Positions 1 to 5,081 of a stretch of 5,655 nucleotides of DNA are shown here, in pieces. The stretch's first letter is position 1. Each line of letters begins with the position of its first letter. The stretch covers positions 1 to 5,655 of the forward strand of contig QNFK01000159.1 of the NCBI GenBank assembly GCA_003645495.1. Direction: 5' to 3'. Source of the DNA: Gammaproteobacteria bacterium (lineage in GTDB: Bacteria; Pseudomonadota; Gammaproteobacteria; Steroidobacterales; Woeseiaceae). The translations under genes were made by a program, and so were the position numbers. Below the pieces are notes generated by a model that had not been told where the DNA came from, searched no databases, and worked only from the letters and a program-made list of their open reading frames with translations.

Positions 1-1
1 T

Positions 2-622
2 CCTGAGCCACCTGGTGATGTTCGCGATTTACTGTACCGTCACTCCGAGTCCGAGGAGATTGGCGACGTCATGTATCTGAGCGGCACGGCGGAAAGCATA
101 GAGGAGCTGGATCGGAGTTTTCCACCGGGCGTATACACCTTCAGTTTCAGGATGGGAAGTGGTGATGCCGTCTCACGCTCTGTAAATTTTGGAGATCGAC
201 AGTTCGCAAAGCAGCCCCTGATTATCTTCATACAAAATGACCACCGCATAGCCATCGACCAGGTCGATCCGGCCGTCGACCTTGTCATTACCTGGCCCCC
301 GTTTGAAGAGGGACGCGCTGACGATAATAGGGTGCTGGACGATTTGATATTTGTCGCTATCGACAGCTGCATCGTTGAAGACGTCGTCCATAGCGGACGA
401 CCCTTTGAAAAAGAAGATTACCTGACATACCTGGCGACCGAGTACGTCGTAAGCGCGAATACACTGCAACACGGCCAGCAATACAGCATGTATGTTGAGC
501 ATGCGATATTGCCAGACACACATAGTGAGTCCGGTATTCCGGCATTCGCCACCCTGGCCGCATCGACCTACATGGATTTCACGACTACAGGTGAGACGGA
601 CCCGAGCTATTGCCAACAATAA
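2..622 (+). CDS. Hypothetical protein with Fn3-like C-terminal domain (5' end outside window)
   Basis: I do not recognise this gene. The reading frame is open from base 2 to the TAA at 620-622 (206 codons). The ATG at 71 is internal: the 23 codons before it in frame read as ordinary protein (PEPPGDVRDLLYRHSESEEI), so the true start is probably upstream of the window. Numbering from the ATG at 71, residues 1-62 alternate short beta-strand-like segments (VYTFSFRM, LIIFIQ). Residues 66-174 look like a fibronectin-III-type beta-sandwich: VDLVITWPP near 69-77, DLIFVAIDSC at 91-100, QQYSMYVEHAI at 136-146, and a closing STYMDFTTTG at 165-174. The only cysteines are C100 and C181, the latter four residues from the C-terminus; they could form a disulfide if the protein is exported. 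No membrane segment is visible in this part. It ends 48 bases before the permease and there is no evident functional link to it. That it is coding is fairly sure; the Fn3-like reading is by eye only. Confidence 0.72.
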   Translation, partial: PEPPGDVRDLLYRHSESEEIGDVMYLSGTAESIEELDRSFPPGVYTFSFRMGSGDAVSRSVNFGDRQFAKQPLIIFIQNDHRIAIDQVDPAVDLVITWPPFEEGRADDNRVLDDLIFVAIDSCIVEDVVHSGRPFEKEDYLTYLATEYVVSANTLQHGQQYSMYVEHAILPDTHSESGIPAFATLAASTYMDFTTTGETDPSYCQQ

Positions 623-625
623 ATG

Positions 626-640
626 TGAGATCGAATCTCA
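626..640. promoter_or_regulatory. Perfect inverted repeat before the permease (possible operator)
   Basis: TGAGAT-CGA-ATCTCA is a perfect inverted repeat with 6-base arms and a 3-base spacer. It lies in the only gap between the upstream gene (stop at 622) and the permease start at 671. The position suits an operator for a regulator of the operon. The stem is short, has no following T-run and is followed by AT-rich sequence, so it is unlikely to be a terminator. The role is inferred; a 6-bp arm can also occur by chance. Confidence 0.35.
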
Positions 641-670
641 TGAACGATAAATACAAAAAATCAGGTCAGC

Positions 671-2149
671 ATGGATAAACATAAAAGTAGTGTTCAATAT
701 ACAAACGCAGGTGATGAGTACTTCGCGAAACGCGGGCTGAGAAAATATGCCGGCGTCTGGTCGCTGTGGGCGCTTGGTGTAGGCGCGGTCATATCCGGTC
801 ACTATTCCGGCTGGAACCTGGGACTGGCCTCGGGCGGCTGGGGCGGAATGTTCGTTGCAACGATCATCATTGCGATCATGTATCTCGGATTAACATTTTC
901 TATCGCCGAAATGTCACCCGCTTTGCCGCATACGGGCGCAGCTTACTCCTTCGCTCGAACTGCAATGGGTCCGTGGGGAGGATTTATTACGGGGCTGTTC
1001 GAAAACGTCGAGTTCATACTGACTCCTGCCGTAATCGTCTTTTTCATCGGTTCCTACCTGACCGGAATATTCGAAACAAGCGCTGCGATTCAACCACTAT
1101 GGTGGATCGGCGGCTACGTCATATTTGTCGGGCTGAATATCGTTGGTGTAGAGCTGTCTTTCAAGGTCACCCTGGTAGTTACATTGGCGGCTCTCGCTGT
1201 ATTGATAACTTTCTGGTCGATGGCTCTGCCTGAAATTGATTTTTCCCGTTGGGCACTGGATATTGCAGCGGATGGCAGTCGTCTGGATGAAGGCCACGGA
1301 AAATTTCTGCCGATGGGGATCGGTGGTGTGCTTGCTGCGTTGCCCTTTGCCGTGTGGCTGTTTCTTGCGATAGAACAACTGCCGTTGGCGGCGGAGGAGT
1401 CCGTTGATCCGCAGCGTGACATGCCCAAAGGCATCATCCTGGGAATGTTTACACTGGTAATATCGGCATTCCTGATCCTGTTTCTCAATCCTTCATTGCC
1501 AGGTGTCGGATCACATGCGCTGGGCCAGTCCGGAGAACCGCTGTTGGATGGATTCAAGGCGCTGTTCGCGACCAGCACGGCCAAGATGCTGGCGCTCGTG
1601 GCTATCGTCGGCTTGATTTCCAGTTTTCACACGATCATCTTTGCCCAGGGACGGCAAATTTACTCACTATCGCGCGCTGGCTATTTTCCGACATTCCTGT
1701 CGGTAACCCATGGCACGCGCAAGACACCGCATATTGCGATGATGTTTGGTGCCATCACGGGGTTGCTGATCATGCTGATTATTTTCGTTTCCAGGGGCGC
1801 AGAAGCAGGATCAACAGTGATTGGCGGTACGCTCTTGAACATGGCGGTTTTTGGCGCCATGTGTTCTTACATCGCACAGGCAGTATCATTTATCCTGTTA
1901 CGCAATCATCATGCACATATTGAACGACCGTACCGCAGCCCATTTGGCAATCCCGGCGCATGGATTACGATTGTTATTGCGCTGGTGACGATTTTCTATC
2001 AGTTGAGCGATCCGACTTATCGCATGGGCCTGTTGGGTGTTGCTCTCTGGTTCGGAATCGCAATTTTATACTTCGCACTGATCGGGCGACACAAACTGGT
2101 TTTGTCCCCGGAAGAAGAATTCGCCATGCAGCATCGTAGTGAGGATTGA
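671..2149 (+). CDS. APC-superfamily permease, ethanolamine permease-like
   Basis: A 492-residue inner-membrane transporter of the amino acid-polyamine-organocation superfamily, expected to import a small amine with protons or by exchange. About 12 hydrophobic segments are visible by eye, near residues 32-50, 58-78, 104-133, 143-160, 165-184, 215-236, 255-275, 304-325, 355-374, 383-410, 429-444 and 453-471. Segment 1 carries LGVGAVISGHYSGWNLGL (35-52), the unwound substrate-site helix, in the form I associate with ethanolamine permeases (ISG-Y-GWN-G). Other family signatures are AEMSPALPHTGAAYSFA (79-95), GPWGGFITG (100-108), AIEQLPLAAEESVDPQRDMP (233-252) and RQIYSLSRAGYFP (328-340). It lacks a signal peptide, as expected. 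The ATG at 671 has a weak AGG at 663-665 and is the first start before the conserved N-terminal region. The ligase gene follows with at most 3 bases between, so this is the first gene of the operon. Substrate choice between ethanolamine and another amino alcohol or amino acid rests on resemblance and neighbours. Confidence 0.9.
   Translation: MDKHKSSVQYTNAGDEYFAKRGLRKYAGVWSLWALGVGAVISGHYSGWNLGLASGGWGGMFVATIIIAIMYLGLTFSIAEMSPALPHTGAAYSFARTAMGPWGGFITGLFENVEFILTPAVIVFFIGSYLTGIFETSAAIQPLWWIGGYVIFVGLNIVGVELSFKVTLVVTLAALAVLITFWSMALPEIDFSRWALDIAADGSRLDEGHGKFLPMGIGGVLAALPFAVWLFLAIEQLPLAAEESVDPQRDMPKGIILGMFTLVISAFLILFLNPSLPGVGSHALGQSGEPLLDGFKALFATSTAKMLALVAIVGLISSFHTIIFAQGRQIYSLSRAGYFPTFLSVTHGTRKTPHIAMMFGAITGLLIMLIIFVSRGAEAGSTVIGGTLLNMAVFGAMCSYIAQAVSFILLRNHHAHIERPYRSPFGNPGAWITIVIALVTIFYQLSDPTYRMGLLGVALWFGIAILYFALIGRHKLVLSPEEEFAMQHRSED
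2141..2144 (+). promoter_or_regulatory. Shine-Dalgarno site (GAGG) for the GS-like gene, inside the permease 3' end
   Basis: GAGG at 2141-2144 lies within the last codons of the permease. Three in-frame starts follow the permease stop directly: GTG 2150, ATG 2153 and ATG 2156. Spacing from GAGG is 5, 8 and 11 bases respectively, so ATG 2153 is best placed. The arrangement implies that ribosomes finishing the permease can restart on the ligase gene (translational coupling). Confidence 0.6.
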
Positions 2150-2152
2150 GTG

Positions 2153-3514
2153 ATGATGACCGTTGACGATTTTGAAAAAGCCTGCGCTGCTGGCAACCTG
2201 GATACGGTCCTGGTTTGTTTTGTGGATATGCAGGGGCGACTGATCGGCAAACGCTTTCAGGCGAAGTTTTTCATCGCTTCAGGTTACGCGGAGACGCACG
2301 CTTGTGATTACCTGCTGGCTGATGACATCACCATGGAAACAGTGCCGGGTTACAAGGCTTCCAGTTGGGACAAGGGATACGGTGATTTCGTTTTGCAGCC
2401 GGACATGAGTACGCTGCGTCGCATCCCCTGGCTGGAGGGCACTGCGCTGGTGTTATGTGATGTGCTTGATCACAAAACTCGTGCTGATATCCCACACTCC
2501 CCGCGGGCAATGCTGAAAAAGCAGGTGCAAATAATTGAAGACCTTGGCATGCAGGCGTTCATGGCCTCGGAGCTAGAGTTTTACCTGTTCGATGAGACCT
2601 ATGACAGCGCTCGTGAGAAAGCCTATTCGGCCCTGACAACGGCGAGTAGTTACTTTGAGGATTACCACATCTTCCAGACCACCAAGGAAGAAGCCGTAAT
2701 GCGCTCGATTCGTAATGGCCTGGAAGGTGCCGGAATTCCGGTGGAGAATTCCAAGGGTGAGTGGGGCCCGGGCCAGGAAGAAATCAATGTGCGTTACACC
2801 GATGCACTACAAATGGCAGACAGGCACGCCATTCTCAAGAATGGCTGCAAGGAGATCGCCTGGCAGAACGGCAAGGCTATTACCTTCATGGCCAAGTGGA
2901 ACAATGAATTCGCCGGCAGTTCGTCACATATACATCAGAGCTTATGGGATAAGGAGGGTAAGACGCCGCTTTTTCTGGACAAGGATGTGGAACATGGGAT
3001 GTCCGGGCTGATGCAAAATTACATGGCCGGGCAACTGGCGTACGCTCGTGAGATCACCTGGTTCCTGGCGCCATACGTAAATTCTTACAAACGATTCCAG
3101 TCTGAATCGTTTGCGCCGACGAAGGCAATCTGGAGCTGTGATAATCGCTCGGCCGGATTTCGCTTGTGTGCCGAATCAAGCAAGGCTATCCGGGTCGAGT
3201 GCCGCATCGGCGGTGCCGACCTTAATCCCTACCTGGCCTTTGCTGCGTTGCTGGCTGCCGGGATCGAAGGGATCAAAAACAAAATGACGCTTGAGCCTGG
3301 TTATGTCGGCGATGCTTATCATGGCGAAGCGCTGCGCGAAGTGCCAGGGACCCTGCGTGAAGCTGTCCAGACATTGCGCGACTCGACGATGCTGCGAAGT
3401 GCGATGGGTGACGAGGTCGTGGATCATTACGTTCGCACAGCCGAGTGGGAGCAATCCGAACACGATCGTAAAGTGACGGACCACGAGCTTAAGCGCGGCT
3501 TCGAACAGTACTGA
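2153..3514 (+). CDS. Glutamine synthetase-like gamma-glutamyl-amine ligase (PuuA/GlnA4/IpuC type)
   Basis: A cytoplasmic ATP-dependent ligase of the glutamine synthetase fold, predicted to join the gamma-carboxyl of glutamate to an organic amine rather than ammonia. Numbering from the GTG at 2150 (454 residues), the N-terminal beta-grasp domain holds VDMQGRLIGKRF (25-36). The catalytic domain holds the metal pair E141/E143 (SELEFYLF), E204 and E211 (GEWGPGQEEIN), H260 (SSSHIHQSL), R315 (NSYKRF), R333 (DNRSAGFR), and E350/R352 (ECRIGGADLNPYLAFAALLA). The nucleotide, metal and glutamate sites therefore look intact. Two residues that bind or deprotonate ammonium in true GS appear changed: the FDGSS aspartate (Asp50) aligns with Lys69 in YKASS, and the flap Glu327 aligns with Phe321 in SESFAPT. 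This fits gamma-glutamyl-polyamine, -ethanolamide or -alkylamide synthetases. Length is normal. Start chosen at ATG 2153; GTG 2150 and ATG 2156 are alternatives. The flanking permease and alcohol dehydrogenase favour an amino-alcohol substrate such as ethanolamine. An unrelated amine is possible; a housekeeping GlnA is very unlikely. Confidence 0.88.
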   Translation: MMTVDDFEKACAAGNLDTVLVCFVDMQGRLIGKRFQAKFFIASGYAETHACDYLLADDITMETVPGYKASSWDKGYGDFVLQPDMSTLRRIPWLEGTALVLCDVLDHKTRADIPHSPRAMLKKQVQIIEDLGMQAFMASELEFYLFDETYDSAREKAYSALTTASSYFEDYHIFQTTKEEAVMRSIRNGLEGAGIPVENSKGEWGPGQEEINVRYTDALQMADRHAILKNGCKEIAWQNGKAITFMAKWNNEFAGSSSHIHQSLWDKEGKTPLFLDKDVEHGMSGLMQNYMAGQLAYAREITWFLAPYVNSYKRFQSESFAPTKAIWSCDNRSAGFRLCAESSKAIRVECRIGGADLNPYLAFAALLAAGIEGIKNKMTLEPGYVGDAYHGEALREVPGTLREAVQTLRDSTMLRSAMGDEVVDHYVRTAEWEQSEHDRKVTDHELKRGFEQY

Positions 3515-3528
3515 GGCAGGCTGGCGAA

Positions 3529-4707
3529 ATGAGCTATACAGGAAACTGGTCGTACCCGACCAACATTCGTTTTGGCGCCGGTCGTATCAGCGAGTTACCC
3601 GAAGTCTGCATGTCGCTGGGAATAAGCCGGCCGTTACTGGTTACGGATGGAGGCCTGGTGGAGTTGCCAATGTTGCGTGACGCGGTGAGCGCATGTAAGC
3701 AGGCAGGGCTCGACATTAATGTTTTTTCAGATGTCAAAAGCAACCCCATTGATAAGAACGTCACCGATGGTGTGGTCGCTTTGCACGCTGGTGACCATGA
3801 TGGTGTGATCGCATTCGGTGGTGGCTCAGCGCTCGACGTAGGCAAAGTTATCGCTTTCATGTCCGGGCAAACCCGGCCGATTTGGGATTTCGAAGATGTC
3901 GGTGACTGGTGGACGCGCGCTGATCCAGACGGGATATTGCCGATCATCGCAGTACCGACCACGGCAGGTACCGGGTCGGAGGTAGGCCGTGCCGGCGTTA
4001 TTGGTAGTGAAAGTACGCATACGAAGAAAGTCATATTTCATCCGAAGATAATGCCTGCCGTGGTAATAAGTGACCCGGAGCTCACTGTTGGATTGCCACC
4101 GAACCTGACGGCATGGACCGGTATGGATGCACTCGCACATTGCCTGGAGGCCTGGTGTGCGCCTGGTTTTCATCCAATGGCGGATGGCATCGCGTTAGAG
4201 GGCATGCGCCTGGTAAAAAACTCCCTGCAGCGAGCTGTCCAAAATGGCAGCGATATTGATGCGCGTGCAGAGATGTTGGTTGCAGCGTCCATGGGCGCTA
4301 CTGCTTTTCAAAAAGGTCTTGGTGCTATCCATGCGTTGTCGCATCCGCTTGGTGCGCTTTATGACACGCATCACGGGCTTACTAACGCAGTCTTTATGCC
4401 TTATGTGATGGTGTTTAATCGTACGGTTATTGAGGATTCGATGGTGCGGCTTGGGAGTTATCTTGAGTTGCCCACGCCATCCTTTGACGCTGTTCTGGAT
4501 TGGGTTATGGATCTTCGTGCTGAATTTGAGATCCCGCACACGATCAAGGGGCTTGGTGTGGATGACTCCCGGTTTGATGAGTTGGCGGCGTTGGCGGTGG
4601 TTGATCCTACCGCGGCGGGCAATCCGGTTGAGTTGACGGAGGCGGGGTGCAGGTTGTTGTTGGAGAGGAGTTATTTGGGGGAATTGGGGGATGACCGCTT
4701 CGTTTGA
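3529..4707 (+). CDS. Iron-containing alcohol dehydrogenase (group III, FucO-like fold)
   Basis: A 392-residue NAD(P)-dependent, metal-dependent alcohol dehydrogenase, presumably cytoplasmic. The N-terminal dinucleotide-binding domain carries GGGSALDVGK (97-106) and PTTAGTGSEV (143-152). The C-terminal all-helical domain carries the metal ligands in the FucO pattern: D200 and H204 (GMDALAHCLE), H268 (GAIHALSHPLG) and H282 (DTHHGLTNA). The 14-residue interval between the last two is as in FucO. All four ligands are present, so it should be active. Length is typical of the family. The ATG at 3529 has AGG at 3518-3520, 8 bases upstream, and starts 14 bases after the ligase stop. In context it probably oxidises the terminal hydroxyl of a gamma-glutamyl-amino alcohol to the aldehyde. 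This is the informative gene, since polyamine or simple alkylamine routes would not need an alcohol dehydrogenase as their next step. The last 45 or so codons are unusually rich in G and T, with TTG leucines and AGG arginines. Exact substrate unknown. Confidence 0.92.
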   Translation: MSYTGNWSYPTNIRFGAGRISELPEVCMSLGISRPLLVTDGGLVELPMLRDAVSACKQAGLDINVFSDVKSNPIDKNVTDGVVALHAGDHDGVIAFGGGSALDVGKVIAFMSGQTRPIWDFEDVGDWWTRADPDGILPIIAVPTTAGTGSEVGRAGVIGSESTHTKKVIFHPKIMPAVVISDPELTVGLPPNLTAWTGMDALAHCLEAWCAPGFHPMADGIALEGMRLVKNSLQRAVQNGSDIDARAEMLVAASMGATAFQKGLGAIHALSHPLGALYDTHHGLTNAVFMPYVMVFNRTVIEDSMVRLGSYLELPTPSFDAVLDWVMDLRAEFEIPHTIKGLGVDDSRFDELAALAVVDPTAAGNPVELTEAGCRLLLERSYLGELGDDRFV

Positions 4708-4765
4708 TCCCGGCTGTGTGATTGCGTGGCGCTTCGTTGGTGCGGGTGTGGTTGGTTGAGTTTTG

Positions 4766-4797
4766 CAAACATTTGAAGACATGTCTTCAAATGTTTG
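4766..4797. repeat. Perfect 32-bp palindrome without spacer
   Basis: The left half is CAAACATTTGAAGACA (4766-4781) and the right half TGTCTTCAAATGTTTG (4782-4797) is its exact reverse complement, so all 32 bases are symmetric. It starts 58 bases after the alcohol dehydrogenase stop and abuts the first REP-like hairpin. Transcribed, it would form a long AT-rich hairpin, but no T-run follows on either strand. It could stabilise or help end the transcript, be a protein binding site, or be part of a composite repeat. The sequence symmetry is certain; the role is not known. Confidence 0.85.
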
Positions 4798-4821
4798 TCG
4801 CCCGTCGGGACGGGCTCCAAC
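4797..4821 (-). repeat. REP-like hairpin 1 (minus orientation)
   Basis: On the minus strand this reads GTTGGAGC (4821-4814), continues into a hairpin and ends GGGCGAC. The stem pairs 4800-4806 (GCCCGTC) with 4809-4815 (GACGGGC), 7 bp with a 2-base loop, or 6 bp with a tetraloop. The layout GT(A/T)GGAGC-stem-GCGA is shared with the element at 4915-4938 and resembles REP sequences of gammaproteobacteria. Stem bases differ between the two copies. Confidence 0.6.
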
Positions 4822-4829
4822 GACGCTTT

Positions 4830-4842
4830 GCTACGATTTTTG
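4830..4842 (+). repeat. Direct repeat, copy 1 (GCTACGATTTTTG)
   Basis: An exact 13-bp match to 4864-4876, with a start-to-start distance of 34 bases. Both copies lie between the two REP-like hairpins and are preceded by TTG or TTGG. Probably part of the same composite intergenic repeat; no coding role seen. Confidence 0.6.
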
Positions 4843-4863
4843 GGTTTCGAATAAGGTGGGTTG

Positions 4864-4876
4864 GCTACGATTTTTG
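4864..4876 (+). repeat. Direct repeat, copy 2 (GCTACGATTTTTG)
   Basis: Second exact copy of the 13-bp repeat at 4830-4842, in the same orientation, about 40 bases before the second REP-like hairpin. Confidence 0.6.
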
Positions 4877-4885
4877 AGTGCGTAT

Positions 4886-4954
4886 ATTTTGGTTCTGGTG
4901 GGATTTCGCCTCGCTGTAGGAGCGGCTTTGGCCGCGAATGCCAAAATCACCAGA
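4886..4954. repeat. Two crossing inverted repeats around REP-like hairpin 2
   Basis: ATTTTGG (4886-4892) is complementary to CCAAAAT (4941-4947), and TCTGGTG (4894-4900) to CACCAGA (4948-4954). The pairs cross rather than nest, so an RNA could form one or the other, or a pseudoknot, but not a single extended stem. They bracket the REP-like hairpin at 4915-4938. The complementarity is certain; biological meaning is speculative. Confidence 0.4.
4915..4938 (+). repeat. REP-like hairpin 2 (plus orientation)
   Basis: Reads GTAGGAGCGGCTTTGGCCGC at 4916-4935, then GAA. The stem pairs 4922-4926 (GCGGC) with 4931-4935 (GCCGC) around a TTTG loop, preceded by the GTAG tetranucleotide typical of REP elements. 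It closely resembles GTAGGAGC-type REPs of Pseudomonas and Xanthomonas relatives. It is opposite in orientation to the element at 4797-4821, so the two form a BIME-like pair. REPs of this class are normally mobilised in trans by a RAYT (Y1 HUH) transposase; none is in the window. Confidence 0.7.
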
Positions 4955-5081
4955 CGTCGATGAACCTGTTGCCACGCTCGACCTGCTTATCTCCCGCTGC
5001 GTGTTTCCTTGCCAGTCGATATCTGTGGGCAATCAGGACCGCTACGCTGATTCCCCAGCGAGCACTGCTTCGCGAATATCG
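4947..5081 (-). other. Coding-like tail in a second frame (possible frameshifted C-terminus)
   Basis: After the TAG of the minus-strand ORF at 5042, a different minus-strand frame is open for 44 codons from 5081 down to a TGA at 4947-4949. Its product includes AVLIAHRYRLARKHAAGD and ends in ERGNRFIDVW, which reads like the C-terminus of a real protein. It has no start codon of its own in a convincing place. It may be the original end of the upstream ORF, separated by one indel near 5042-5081, or it may be chance. Confidence 0.25.

Larger units (their letters stand above)
4708..5041. other. Repeat-rich convergent intergenic region
   Basis: These 334 bases separate the + strand operon from the convergent minus-strand ORF. 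They hold a 32-bp palindrome, two oppositely oriented REP-like hairpins, a 13-bp direct repeat and overlapping inverted repeats, each listed separately. No convincing intact gene is seen; a coding-like minus-strand stretch at 4947-5081 is listed separately. The first 58 bases contain no hairpin followed by a T-run, so no canonical Rho-independent terminator closes the operon. Position between convergent genes is where REP clusters usually sit. Confidence 0.7.

Noticed and set aside
610..638. Possible sigma70 promoter: TTGCCA at 610-615 with GAATCT 17 bases downstream
   Set aside because: The -35 box is good but the -10 box matches the consensus poorly; not strong enough to annotate.
640..678. 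12-codon ORF (ATG at 640) overlapping the permease start, as a leader peptide
   Set aside because: No ribosome site and no attenuator-like structure follows; it ends inside the permease gene. Likely chance.
2153..3514. Housekeeping glutamine synthetase (glnA)
   Set aside because: Apparent loss of the Asp50 and Glu327 equivalents, and an operon with a permease and an alcohol dehydrogenase rather than nitrogen-regulation genes.
4631..4690. G-quadruplex from G-runs near the dehydrogenase stop
   Set aside because: Only three tracts of four or more G are present, with long spacing; not a convincing four-tract motif.
4766..4815. Rho-independent terminator for the operon
   Set aside because: Both hairpins lack a following T-run on the + strand, and on the minus strand as well, so a canonical terminator is not supported.
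4797..4938. CRISPR array
   Set aside because: Only two short direct repeats of 13 bp with unequal flanks and inverted REPs around them; no array structure or cas gene.
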